Origin: an uncultured beta proteobacterium
GTDB taxonomy: Bacteria > Pseudomonadota > Gammaproteobacteria > Burkholderiales > SG8-39
Assembly: GCA_902826155.1 (NCBI GenBank)
Contig: CADEDU010000092.1
Location: 1 to 19,257 of the forward strand
Reading direction: 5' to 3'
DNA: 19,257 nucleotides
The translations under genes were made by a program, and so were the position numbers. Under the pieces are notes generated by a model. It made no database searches, was not told the origin of the DNA, and worked only from the letters and a program-made list of their open reading frames with translations. This document shows positions 1-7,449 of this stretch, one piece after another (positions within the stretch are counted from its first letter, which is position 1; every line of letters starts with the position of its first letter).

Positions 1-305
1 GCAGCAAGCCGGTGGCACATTGGATCGATGTGCTGAACAAGGCCGGGATCCCCAGCGGCCGGGTGCTCGACATCGCCGAGGTGTTCAACGATCCGCAGAC
101 GCAGCACCAGCGCATGCGCATCACCATCGATCACCCGCAGCACGGCCCGCTCGACGTGCTCGGCTTCCCGATCAAGTTCAGCGACGAACCCTGCCGCGTG
201 CATCGGGTGCCGCCGGCGCTGGGCGCCGACACCGATGCGATCTTGCGCGAGCTGGGCTATAACGATGCGCGAATCGAACAACTGCGGCACAAGGGTGCCA
301 TCTGA
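1..305 (+). CDS. Family III (CaiB/BaiF) CoA-transferase, C-terminal end (partial)
   Basis: This is the last ~100 residues of a protein that begins before the window; the frame runs from base 3 to the TGA at 303-305. The segment AGIPSGRVLDIAEVFNDPQ followed by a short beta stretch, a PIKFS motif and a terminal helix ending in LRHKGAI is the usual C-terminus of family III CoA-transferases, which move CoA between acyl-CoA and a free carboxylic acid. The catalytic Asp of this family lies in the missing N-terminal part, so the active site cannot be checked. It ends 2 nt before the next start codon, so the two genes are almost certainly co-transcribed and probably act on the same substrate as the ligase further downstream. 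The substrate cannot be inferred. Confidence 0.85.
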   Translation, partial: SKPVAHWIDVLNKAGIPSGRVLDIAEVFNDPQTQHQRMRITIDHPQHGPLDVLGFPIKFSDEPCRVHRVPPALGADTDAILRELGYNDARIEQLRHKGAI

Positions 306-307
306 CG

Positions 308-1525
308 ATGAACGCGAAAACCTCCGGCCCGCGCGAGCCCCTTAGCGCACCGTGCGAGCCCCTGGCCGCCCCGCGCGAACCCCTGGCCGCCGCACGCGAA
401 CTGGCGCCGCTGGTGCTGCAGTTGCGCGAAGAAGGCGAGCGGCTGCGGCACATGCCGCCCGCCATGAGCGAAGCGCTCGCCCGCACCGGACTGCTGCAGA
501 TGTTTCTGCCGCGCGGCATCGGCGGAGAGGAGACCGCGCCGCTGGTGGCCTTCGATGCGATCGAAGAGCTCTCGCGCGCCGACGGTTCGATCGGCTGGTG
601 CACGATGCTGGCCTCGATCCTCACCGCGTTCACCGGCTGGCTAGCACCCGAGGTCGGCCGCGCCATGGCCGGCTCACCCGCCGACCTGCGCATGGCCGGA
701 TCGATCCGTCCGCAGGGCAAGGCGCGCCCGGTCGCAGGCGGCTATCGCATCGACGGCCATTGGGATTTCGCGAGCGGCATCCACTACGCGCGCTGGCTCA
801 CCTGCCCGTGCGTGGTCATGGACGGCGACAAGCCCGCGCTCACCGCCACCGGCGCGCCGCGCACGCGAATCATGTGGGTGCCGGCCGAACAGGCCACGAT
901 CCTCGACACCTGGGATGTAATTGGCCTACGCGGCACCGGCAGCCACGACTTCGTGGTGAAGGACTTGTTCGTCGCCGAGGCCTACAGCAGTTCGCTCGCC
1001 GAAGCGCCGAAACACCCCGGCGCGCTCTACGTGCCGCGCATGTTCTTCACCTGGGTCTGGACGGTGACCGTGGCCAACGCCATGGGGATTGCACGCGGCG
1101 CGATCGACACCTTCGCCGCAATCGCCACGAGCAAGGCATCGACTTCCTCGACCCAGTTGCTGCGCGATCGGCCGCGCGTACAGGCGCAGACGGCGCACGC
1201 TGAAGCCGCGTTGCAAAGCGCCCGCGCATACGTGCGCAACACCGTGGGCGAAGTCTGGGAACGCGTCTCGCGCGGCGAAACGGAACTCGACGGGCCGATC
1301 CTACAGGCGCGACTCGCGATCACGCATGGCATGCACGAGGCGGCGCGCGCGGTCGACACGGCCTTCCACGCTGCAGGCACGAACGCGGTGTATCGAAAGA
1401 ACCACCTCGAGCGCTACTTCCGCGACATCCACGTGACCCTCCAACACGGCGCGGCGTTGCACCAGCACTTCGAAGCCGCCGGCCAGGCGCTGCTGGGCAA
1501 GCGACCCGTCGATCCGGGCTGGTAG
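308..1525 (+). CDS. Acyl-CoA-dehydrogenase-fold flavin-dependent hydroxylase (HsaA-like)
   Basis: The protein has 405 residues. After a repeated N-terminal tail it shows the acyl-CoA dehydrogenase fold: an N-terminal helical part (LPRGIGG, ELSRADGSIGWC), a middle beta domain (GGYRIDGHWDFASGIHYARW, WDVIGLRGTGSHDF) and a C-terminal helical domain (AMGIARGAIDTF). The WDVIGLRGTGSHDF segment and the absence of the EPxxGSD and EGTxEI motifs fit the group D monooxygenases (HsaA type, C-terminal domain of the PF08028 kind) better than true dehydrogenases. Such enzymes hydroxylate phenols or similar substrates with reduced flavin supplied by a separate reductase, which is not seen here. The ATG follows the CoA-transferase stop by 2 nt; AAGGG at 291-295 is a distant ribosome site, so translation is probably coupled. 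Family assignment is good, substrate unknown. Confidence 0.8.
   Translation: MNAKTSGPREPLSAPCEPLAAPREPLAAARELAPLVLQLREEGERLRHMPPAMSEALARTGLLQMFLPRGIGGEETAPLVAFDAIEELSRADGSIGWCTMLASILTAFTGWLAPEVGRAMAGSPADLRMAGSIRPQGKARPVAGGYRIDGHWDFASGIHYARWLTCPCVVMDGDKPALTATGAPRTRIMWVPAEQATILDTWDVIGLRGTGSHDFVVKDLFVAEAYSSSLAEAPKHPGALYVPRMFFTWVWTVTVANAMGIARGAIDTFAAIATSKASTSSTQLLRDRPRVQAQTAHAEAALQSARAYVRNTVGEVWERVSRGETELDGPILQARLAITHGMHEAARAVDTAFHAAGTNAVYRKNHLERYFRDIHVTLQHGAALHQHFEAAGQALLGKRPVDPGW
332..394 (+). repeat. Three 21-bp tandem repeats coding for REPLAAP-type heptads
   Basis: Three consecutive 21-bp units (332-352, 353-373, 374-394) encode REPLSAP, CEPLAAP and REPLAAA at residues 9-29 of the flavin hydroxylase. 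They lie before the start of the conserved fold, so the repeat extends a non-conserved tail. The units differ at several silent or conservative positions, so the expansion is not recent. Confidence 0.8.
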
Positions 1526-1620
1526 CGCGACCTTACCTTCACCCCTCGCCGACTCGCGGCCTTGCGAGCGCCGCGGGTTTTGCCCAGACTCCGCGCAGCA
1601 TCGATTCCACCCCTGGCCTG

Positions 1621-3213
1621 ATGAGCGACACGAGCCGCCTCACCCCGTACCGCAGCGTTCGCGATCTGATCGCCTCGCACGCTCACGCGCGTCCGGACAA
1701 GGTCTATTGCACCGCCGCCGAATCCGGCCGCACGGTCACCTACCAGCAACTGTTCGAGCGCAGCAATCAGATCGCGCGCTTCCTGCACGCGCGCGGCTTC
1801 AAGGCCGGCGACCGCGTATCGGTGATGTCGGACAACTGCCTGTCGCAGTTGCTCGTGTTCCACGCGGTGCAGGCGTACGGCGCCACGGTCAATCTGGTGA
1901 ACTGCGAGGTCAACGCGAAGAACATCGCGCAGATCGTCTCCGACGTCGACCCGAAGCTGGTGCTGGTGCAACGCAGCCTGTCGCCCGAGATGCTGGGTAT
2001 AGCGCGCGGCGCCGGCGTGGAGTGCTTCAGCTTCGACGACGACCCCGAGTCGAGCGAAGCCAGCGCAGCTGGCGATGACTTATTTCGCGCGCTGCGCACC
2101 GAGTCCACCGCGCCAGATGCCCCCTGCGTGCACGGCAGCCCCACCGAGATGGCGCTCATCAACTACACCTCGGGGACGACCGCCAAACCCAAGGGCGTGT
2201 GCTGCAGCCACCAGTCGTACTTCTACATGAGCGAATCGGTGGTGGAAGGCTTTCGCCTGACCGAGCACGACACGATGCTCGAGTACCGCGCGCTCACCTG
2301 GTGCTCGCCGCAAGTACTGTCGGTGACCTCGATGCTGCAGTTGGGCGGCAGCTTCGTGCTGGCTAAGCGTTTCTCCGGCTCGCACTTCTTCGAGTGGATC
2401 CGCAAGTACGGCGTCACGGTTTCGGCCGGTGTGCCTACCGCGATCACCATGCTGCTCGAGCGCCCGCATGCGCTGACCAAGGCTGATCTGCCGACGCTGC
2501 GCTACATGACCACCAGCACCTCACCGATCGCGCCCGAAACGTTCGAAGCGTTCCAGAAGCGCTACGCGATCCCGCTGGTGCAAGGCTGCGGCATGTCGGA
2601 AGCGGGCTTCATGTTCTCGAACGATCCGCTCGCGCCGCGCCGCGGCCCGGTCGGCAAGCCGCAGAAGAATCTGCGCGCCCGGTTCATCGACGAGCACGGC
2701 AACGACACGCCAATCGGCGTCGAGGGCGACCTGGTGATCGACGGACCGCAGATCTTCGAGAGCTACCTGATGGGCCGGGGCGAGCTCGAGCCGCGCGCGA
2801 AGTGGTTCGTCACCGGCGATCTGGGCTACTTCGACAAAGACGGCTACGCGTTCCTCACCGGCCGCAAGAAGGATTTGATCATCCGCGGCGGCGTGAACAT
2901 CGCCCCGCTCGAGATCACCGCGTATCTATGCGAGCACCCCGCCGTGCTCGAAGCCGCCACGATCGGCGTGCCCGACAAGCTCTACGGCGAAGCGGTGGCG
3001 TGCTTCGTGGTCACGCATCCGGGCAAGGTGCTGACGGTCGACGACGTGTTGGACCACCTACGCCCGCGACTATCGGACTACAAGATGCCGCAGACCGTGG
3101 CATTCATCGAGCGCGTGCCGACGACCGATCGCGGCAAGCCGTCCAAGGATGGCTTGATGAAGATCTGGGAAGAGCGGGTAAGGTCGACGATTTCTGGTCA
3201 GCCGAATCTCTGA
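1621..3213 (+). CDS. AMP-forming acyl-CoA synthetase (class I adenylate-forming ligase)
   Basis: The protein has 530 residues, the normal length. It activates a carboxylic acid with ATP to the acyl-AMP and then the CoA thioester. Core motifs are all present: the phosphate-binding loop TSGTTAKPKG (residues 183-192), GCGMSEAG (322-329), the adenylate-binding Asp in FVTGDLGYF (D400), the hinge GRKKDLIIRGG (414-424) and the C-terminal catalytic Lys in DRGKPSK (probably K506). It resembles ligases found with CaiB-type transferases. It follows the flavin hydroxylase by 95 nt; no clear Shine-Dalgarno sequence precedes the ATG, but the N-terminus (a short helix, then HARPDKVYC) fits the family, so I keep this start. 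A weak 5-bp hairpin at 1553-1568 lies in the gap. The substrate cannot be read from the sequence. Confidence 0.9.
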   Translation: MSDTSRLTPYRSVRDLIASHAHARPDKVYCTAAESGRTVTYQQLFERSNQIARFLHARGFKAGDRVSVMSDNCLSQLLVFHAVQAYGATVNLVNCEVNAKNIAQIVSDVDPKLVLVQRSLSPEMLGIARGAGVECFSFDDDPESSEASAAGDDLFRALRTESTAPDAPCVHGSPTEMALINYTSGTTAKPKGVCCSHQSYFYMSESVVEGFRLTEHDTMLEYRALTWCSPQVLSVTSMLQLGGSFVLAKRFSGSHFFEWIRKYGVTVSAGVPTAITMLLERPHALTKADLPTLRYMTTSTSPIAPETFEAFQKRYAIPLVQGCGMSEAGFMFSNDPLAPRRGPVGKPQKNLRARFIDEHGNDTPIGVEGDLVIDGPQIFESYLMGRGELEPRAKWFVTGDLGYFDKDGYAFLTGRKKDLIIRGGVNIAPLEITAYLCEHPAVLEAATIGVPDKLYGEAVACFVVTHPGKVLTVDDVLDHLRPRLSDYKMPQTVAFIERVPTTDRGKPSKDGLMKIWEERVRSTISGQPNL

Positions 3214-3351
3214 AAGCGGGCGGCGCTCGGGTTGGCTTCCTTCCGTGGATGGCAAGGATCGCGTGGAGGCTGTTGTGAGGTTTAGCCCTTGGGCTTAGCC
3301 GCGAGCGCCGGACCTGCTATTGGGCCAACTGTCATACCAGTTGGAGTCGGG

Positions 3352-3720
3352 TTAGGCCGCACCATCTTGAGATTGAGCAACTGCCTGACCGATTGGGTTT
3401 GTGCCGGAGTCGCAGTGTTTGCAGTACTTGACTTGAATCGACTTCGACTTCGCCCATTGAAGAAGCGCAAGTAGGCTCTCGGAGCAGACCTTCTTCTTGT
3501 TAGTGAGGCAGTTCGCCCCGTCGTGCATGTAAGCATTCGCGCTTCCGCCCTGGTGCATGCAGCCGCGGCCCGTTGCGTTATCACGGGAGTCCTCCGTCCA
3601 GTGGGCGGTAAAGACCCCTTTGCGGCTTTCGCTCAAATTGAATCCATCAGGATGTGAGCGTCTCCAAGCTTGGAAGGCATCGTGTGTTATCTCGTCACTT
3701 CCATGGAAAACCTTGATCAT
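3352..3720 (-). CDS. Small Cys-rich protein, function unknown
   Basis: This is a 122-residue protein beginning MIKVFHGSDE. I do not recognise the family. Five cysteines (54, 71, 79, 100, 103) and several histidines, ending in a CKHC pair, suggest a structural zinc site; the segment GRGCMHQGG is notable. There is no signal peptide or membrane segment, so it is probably cytoplasmic. The open frame extends upstream to 3810 without a stop, but those extra 30 residues are encoded by a 12-bp tandem repeat (giving RSSHRSSHRSS) and are unlikely to be translated; the ATG at 3718-3720 starts the plausible protein, though no good ribosome site precedes it. The gene lies in an AT-richer patch, converges on the acyl-CoA ligase, and has nothing in common with the neighbouring catabolic genes. 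That it is a real gene is likely, not certain. Confidence 0.6.
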   Translation of the reverse strand: MIKVFHGSDEITHDAFQAWRRSHPDGFNLSESRKGVFTAHWTEDSRDNATGRGCMHQGGSANAYMHDGANCLTNKKKVCSESLLALLQWAKSKSIQVKYCKHCDSGTNPIGQAVAQSQDGAA

Positions 3721-3773
3721 GGCGATTCGGTGAGGTTGGGTTGTGCGGCCTAAACGACATGCGTGAGCGGCGG

Positions 3774-3809
3774 GCGAGGAGCGATGCGAGGAGCGATGCG
3801 AGGAGCGCA
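3774..3809. repeat. Three 12-bp tandem repeats (GCGAGGAGCGAT)
   Basis: The unit GCGAGGAGCGAT occurs at 3774-3785 and 3786-3797, with a third copy ending in CA at 3798-3809. The repeat sits between the two minus-strand genes of the AT-richer patch, upstream of the Cys-rich gene. A short perfect hairpin (GAGCG-AAG-CGCTC, 3816-3828) follows. It is too short and lacks a T-run, so I do not call it a terminator. Confidence 0.85.
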
Positions 3810-3884
3810 CGGCGCGAGCGAAGCGCTCTTGGGGACGTCCGCGCGATACAGTTGTTCGGCCTCATATCCTAGCGGCCGATTTCT

Positions 3885-4535
3885 CTATTGGGCGCCCCGA
3901 ATCAAGGTCAGCACTTCTGCTTCAAATCTTCCAGTCGATGAACATTCCAGAGCTCGACCATCTCTATTCGGTGGAAAAACGCCCCGTTGACCCGTGTTGA
4001 ATTGAGCTGTGTCCCGAAGATTGGCAGAGCGATTATTGACGTCGCGCCACGTCTGTTCACGGGTAATGACATAGCGAGTGTTCGCCGTTATTCGAGTTTG
4101 ATCCTGCCCAACTTCCTCGAAGATCAGATTCATGCGTCCTTCCAAGCTCATACGGCGCTCGACGAAGAAAAGACCAGGTGCGCCATTCGGGTTCATGACT
4201 TCGTAGGATTGCGCTCCCTTCGCGCCAGCGAAGTCGTATGTACGCTCACCTCGTGCGTTCATCACGTACGACGTAATGCGTCCACAGTCAACATACGCTT
4301 CCGGATCGCCCGAATAGCTCATGTTTACTAGACCGGAAGCCTTGTCCAGATTGTTTATTACGAAGAACTGCTTTCCCAGAGCCGGGATTGCCGTTGACCA
4401 GACGCTGTCCCGAGTCCGCGGTATGGTGACAGAGTTCTCCAAACGGTAAAGCTCGCTTGGCGGCCTGTAGTCGACCTTGCCTGCACACGCTGAAAGTAGG
4501 GCAGCTACGAATAATGGCGCGCAATATGGTTTCAT
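3885..4535 (-). CDS. Predicted outer-membrane lipoprotein, function unknown
   Basis: The 216-residue protein starts with a short lipoprotein signal peptide, a hydrophobic stretch ending in the lipobox LSAC (Cys17). The +2 residue is Ala, which favours the outer membrane. The mature part (VWSTAIPALGKQFFVINNLDKASGLV, here split as VWSTAIPALGKQFFVI and NNLDKASGLV, then FFVERRMSLEGRMNL and TRITANTRYV) looks like a single alpha/beta domain with the pattern of BamC-like or other helix-grip lipoproteins, but I cannot assign a family with certainty. A strong ribosome site GGAGG (4543-4547) stands 7 nt before the ATG. Base composition is clearly lower in GC than in the neighbours (25 of 60 bases are G or C in 4321-4380). 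It is probably a resident of the same inserted patch as the Cys-rich gene. Confidence 0.75.
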   Translation of the reverse strand: MKPYCAPLFVAALLSACAGKVDYRPPSELYRLENSVTIPRTRDSVWSTAIPALGKQFFVINNLDKASGLVNMSYSGDPEAYVDCGRITSYVMNARGERTYDFAGAKGAQSYEVMNPNGAPGLFFVERRMSLEGRMNLIFEEVGQDQTRITANTRYVITREQTWRDVNNRSANLRDTAQFNTGQRGVFPPNRDGRALECSSTGRFEAEVLTLIRGAQ

Positions 4536-4542
4536 GTATTAG

Positions 4543-4547
4543 CCTCC
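4543..4547 (-). promoter_or_regulatory. Ribosome binding site of the lipoprotein gene
   Basis: On the minus strand GGAGG lies 7 nt upstream of the ATG at 4533-4535. It is one of the best ribosome sites in the window and fixes the lipoprotein start. Confidence 0.8.
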
Positions 4548-4942
4548 ACTTGGCTCTCTTCGCTCGTCCGTGGTCTCGCTGAAAGAGCAAGGAAATCGTA
4601 CGCGGCCAACGTCCATCAACGTGTGAATTATTTGGCCCTACCGACGTTACGCGGCAGGAGAGGCGGAAGAATAGGACTCTTGAGTGTCCTCAACGATATG
4701 AAGCACGAAGACTTGCCCCTGATGACGCCGAACTCATATTTTGCCACCTTAAAGGATCGCCTCGAGAATCGGCCTTCCTAGGCGAGGGGACCAAAGCCGT
4801 CGTATCCGTCGGATTTGATTGCGTCGGGAGCGACGCGATCTAGCGCTTTGCAGCCGACAACCCACCATCGGTCGTTTATGTCGGCGTTTCCCTACGCCAC
4901 GGGGCGTACCTTCTCTGGCGCATGGAGACCTTTCCCTCCTGT
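4548..4942. other. Intergenic region without a convincing gene
   Basis: These ~395 bases separate the lipoprotein gene (reading left) from the end of the acyl-CoA dehydrogenase pair. The left two thirds remain AT-richer, so the promoter of the lipoprotein probably lies at its left edge. One short frame (4698-4781, 27 codons from ATG) has no ribosome site and no recognisable product. No repeats, tRNA or strong terminator are seen. Confidence 0.6.
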
Positions 4943-6082
4943 CTACCCAAACCTTCTCCCCGTCACCCCCTCCCAGAACCCCGCTCCACCCGCGCCAATC
5001 GCCTGCCGCCCCAGCCACGCCGCCCACTGCGCGTCGCTCCCGAACTCCGCACGCCAGGCCCATAACCTCCGCGTCGCCAGATGCAGGCGATGCTCGTACG
5101 TGAAGCCGATTGCACCGTGTACCGCGTGCGCAATCGCCGCGCCCTGGGTGGCCGCCTCACCGGTGCGGATCTTCGCGACCGCCACGTCGAACAGGCTGCG
5201 CGCATCGATGCGCTCTTCGTGGTCGTCGAGCATGGGTAGCGACTGCGCCGCCACGTCGACCGCAGTGCGCGCGGCACCGGCTTCGGCCGCCAACACCGCG
5301 AGTTGCTGCTGGATCGCCTGGAACTTGCCGATCGGCCGGCCGAACTGCACGCGCTCACCGGCGTAGCGCGCCGATTGCTCCAGCGCGCTCGCCAGGGCGC
5401 CGGCGAGCATGGCGCTGCGCGCGAACGCGCCGAGAACGCGCACACGTCCGCCGCCATGACTGCCGCCATGGCCACCGCACCTCACACGCCGCACTTCGCA
5501 TGGCACGCCTTTCAACTCGACGGCATCGCGTGGTTCACCGGCCAGGTTCGTGCCGGGCTCGATCTTCACACCGGTTCCGGTGAGTGGGGCCACGATCAGC
5601 GCCACCTCGCCTTCGCCAAGCGGGGCTTCGATCAGCACCGCGCGGCAGTGACGCGCCCACGCAACCTGCGCCAGCCGCGCGTCGATCTTCTCGCTCGCGA
5701 TCGCGCGCTCGATCGTCTTCGCATCCAGGCTCGCTTCACAGATCGTGAGCGGTCCGTTTGGCAGCGATAGTTGCGCCACCGCTCCGAGGTAGCGCGCGAT
5801 CATCGATTCGGCGAGCGGCAGCGGCACCTGCCAGTGCCCGATCCCCACGAGAATTGGCGCGGCAGCCGTCCACGACCCCACGCCGTCGCGCGATTCGGGC
5901 AACGGTGCACGATCGAATCCGGCGTCGGCCGCTACGCGCCACAGATCCTCCGGCCATTCGCCGCGCTCGGAGGCGACGATCAGCGCCGGCGTCACCTGCT
6001 CGCCGAATATCTGCTCGACCGACTGCGCGATCAGTGCGCCAACATCGTCGGCGGCGTTGGTTTCCGTTGCTCGTGTGCTCAT
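4943..6082 (-). CDS. Acyl-CoA dehydrogenase-like subunit, degenerate flavin motifs
   Basis: The 379-residue protein has the acyl-CoA dehydrogenase fold: the C-terminal helical domain with GERVQFGRPIGKFQAIQQQ and the late HAVHGAIGFTYEHRLH motif are clear. The middle beta domain is degenerate: the EPxxGSD flavin/substrate loop is missing and a Gly/His-rich stretch (CGGHGGSHGGG) sits near its end. The EGTxEI motif carrying the usual catalytic Glu is also absent, the protein ending in a Trp-rich tail. This is the pattern of the weaker partner in two-gene heteromeric dehydrogenases such as those of steroid side-chain degradation. The ATG overlaps the stop of the upstream dehydrogenase by 4 nt, so the two are translationally coupled and probably form a mixed complex. 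It would oxidise an acyl-CoA to the enoyl-CoA. Confidence 0.85.
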   Translation of the reverse strand: MSTRATETNAADDVGALIAQSVEQIFGEQVTPALIVASERGEWPEDLWRVAADAGFDRAPLPESRDGVGSWTAAAPILVGIGHWQVPLPLAESMIARYLGAVAQLSLPNGPLTICEASLDAKTIERAIASEKIDARLAQVAWARHCRAVLIEAPLGEGEVALIVAPLTGTGVKIEPGTNLAGEPRDAVELKGVPCEVRRVRCGGHGGSHGGGRVRVLGAFARSAMLAGALASALEQSARYAGERVQFGRPIGKFQAIQQQLAVLAAEAGAARTAVDVAAQSLPMLDDHEERIDARSLFDVAVAKIRTGEAATQGAAIAHAVHGAIGFTYEHRLHLATRRLWAWRAEFGSDAQWAAWLGRQAIGAGGAGFWEGVTGRRFG

Positions 6083-7218
6083 CGCAGTCCGATCCCCCTG
6101 GCGATGATGCCGCGCAGGATCTCGCGCGTGCCGCCGCGCAGCGAGAACGAAGGCGCGGCCAGCGTTACGTAGCGCAGCACCTCGGCAAACTGCGAATCGG
6201 GCGGTGCCTTGCCGCCGAACAAGTCATGCGCGACCACCGGAATGTGCTGCTCGAGCGTCGTGCCCAGCTCCTTGACGATCACCGCGGCGAGCTCCGGATT
6301 CTCGCCGCGCGCCAGCATGCCCGACACGCCGAGCGACATCTGCCGCAGCGTCGCGTAGCTTGCGGCGAGCCGCCCGAGCGCCACGGCATCACGTTCCGAG
6401 CTCGCGTCGGCCAGGTTGAGCATCTCGAGCACGAGCTGGGTGCTCGACAGATAGCGCTCGGGCCCGCTGCGTTCGAACGCAAGCTCTTCGGTCACCTGCC
6501 GCCATCCCTGCCCTTCGCCGCCGAGCAGGCAATCGTCGGCCACGAACGCATCCTGGAACGACACCTCGTTGAACTCGTGATGGCCCATCTGATTGATCAC
6601 CGGGCGCATCGAGATGCCGGGATTCTTCAGATCGATCAGGAACTGCGACAGCCCCTGATGCCGCGCCTCGCCCAGCGGCGAGGTACGCACCAGCGCGATC
6701 ATGTAGTGCGACAGATGCGCGCGCGAGGTCCACAGCTTGGTGCCGTTGATGACCCAGCCGCCGGCCGCCTTGTTCGCCCGCGTGCGAACCGAAGCCAGGT
6801 CGGAGCCCGAATCGGGCTCGCTCATGCCGATGCAGAAGAACATTTCGCCGCGCGCGATGCCGGGCAGGATCCTCGGCGCCCAGTAATCGGGCGAATGGCG
6901 CAGCAGCATCGGGCCGCTTTGCCGGTCGGCGATCCAGTGCGCGCCCACCGGTGCGCCGGCCGCGAGCAATTCTTCGATCACGACGTAGCGCTCGATCGGC
7001 GAACGCTCGTGTCCGCCGACGTGTTTGGGCCAGGTCATGCCCAGCCAGCCGCGCTCGCCCAGCTTGCGACTGAACGCCGGGTCCGAGCCGAACCAGTTCA
7101 ACGCACGGTCGGCGGCGGAGTACCCCGCAAGCTCGGTGCGCAGGAACGCGCGAACTTCCGAGCGCAGCGATTCGCACGCCGGGTCAAGCTCATGGACTGC
7201 GATATGGGGAATGCTCAT
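6079..7218 (-). CDS. Acyl-CoA dehydrogenase
   Basis: This 379-residue acyl-CoA dehydrogenase carries the flavin/substrate loop CIGMSEPDSGSDL near residues 128-140, the strand INGTKLWTSRA, and a C-terminal GGTREILRGIIARG. It would take two hydrogens from an acyl-CoA to FAD. In the C-terminal motif the residue just before the GT pair, usually the catalytic Glu of short/medium-chain enzymes, is Gly, so the base must come from elsewhere or from the partner subunit. I place the start at the ATG at 7216-7218 (MSIPHIAV), with GTGGAG about 11 nt upstream; the open frame runs 24 codons further up, but that part is not family-like. It is the first gene of a two-gene unit, overlapping the next by ATGA (6079-6082), and is divergent from the exported hydrolase. 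Confidence 0.88.
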   Translation of the reverse strand: MSIPHIAVHELDPACESLRSEVRAFLRTELAGYSAADRALNWFGSDPAFSRKLGERGWLGMTWPKHVGGHERSPIERYVVIEELLAAGAPVGAHWIADRQSGPMLLRHSPDYWAPRILPGIARGEMFFCIGMSEPDSGSDLASVRTRANKAAGGWVINGTKLWTSRAHLSHYMIALVRTSPLGEARHQGLSQFLIDLKNPGISMRPVINQMGHHEFNEVSFQDAFVADDCLLGGEGQGWRQVTEELAFERSGPERYLSSTQLVLEMLNLADASSERDAVALGRLAASYATLRQMSLGVSGMLARGENPELAAVIVKELGTTLEQHIPVVAHDLFGGKAPPDSQFAEVLRYVTLAAPSFSLRGGTREILRGIIARGIGLR

Positions 7219-7373
7219 CGACGCTGGGACTCCACGGCCGGAAAGGAATGTTCCGATGTTACTGCCAGGGTTGGCCGCGAATCGCACCAACCGGCCTGGA
7301 CACCTCGTGCGCCGGGCTCACTCGTGGCGCCCGGCAGGCGGGCCTGCGCGAGCGTGCCCGAATTGACGTCCCT

Positions 7374-7379
7374 TATACT
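7374..7379 (+). promoter_or_regulatory. Possible -10 box (TATACT) before the hydrolase gene
   Basis: TATACT lies 70 nt upstream of the hydrolase ATG in the 231-bp divergent region 7219-7449. No good -35 stands 16-18 bp upstream; the TTGACG at 7363-7368 is only 5 bp away. It is a weak candidate, kept because it is the best -10 match in this divergent region. Confidence 0.3.
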
Positions 7380-7437
7380 GGGCACCGTTGCAGAGCCGGC
7401 GATGATCGGCTGCGCGTTGACCAATCTGGACAGCGAA

Positions 7438-7443
7438 AAGGAG
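7438..7443 (+). promoter_or_regulatory. Ribosome binding site deciding the hydrolase start
   Basis: AAGGAG stands 6 nt before the ATG at 7450. The reading frame is open far upstream, to 5758, because of the high GC content; this site together with the signal peptide that follows shows where the real protein begins. Confidence 0.85.
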
Positions 7444-7449
7444 CCCGAC

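Noticed and set aside
1553..1568. CTCGC-GGCCTT-GCGAG hairpin between the hydroxylase and ligase genes
   Set aside because: A 5-bp stem without a T-run is too weak for a terminator, and the genes are probably co-transcribed.
4698..4781. 27-codon frame (MKHEDLPLMTPNS...) in the AT-richer gap
   Set aside because: No ribosome site, no recognisable product, and too short to support.
5758..7449. Long upstream extension of the hydrolase frame
   Set aside because: It overlaps two well supported minus-strand dehydrogenases; the signal peptide and AAGGAG at 7438-7443 set the start at 7450.
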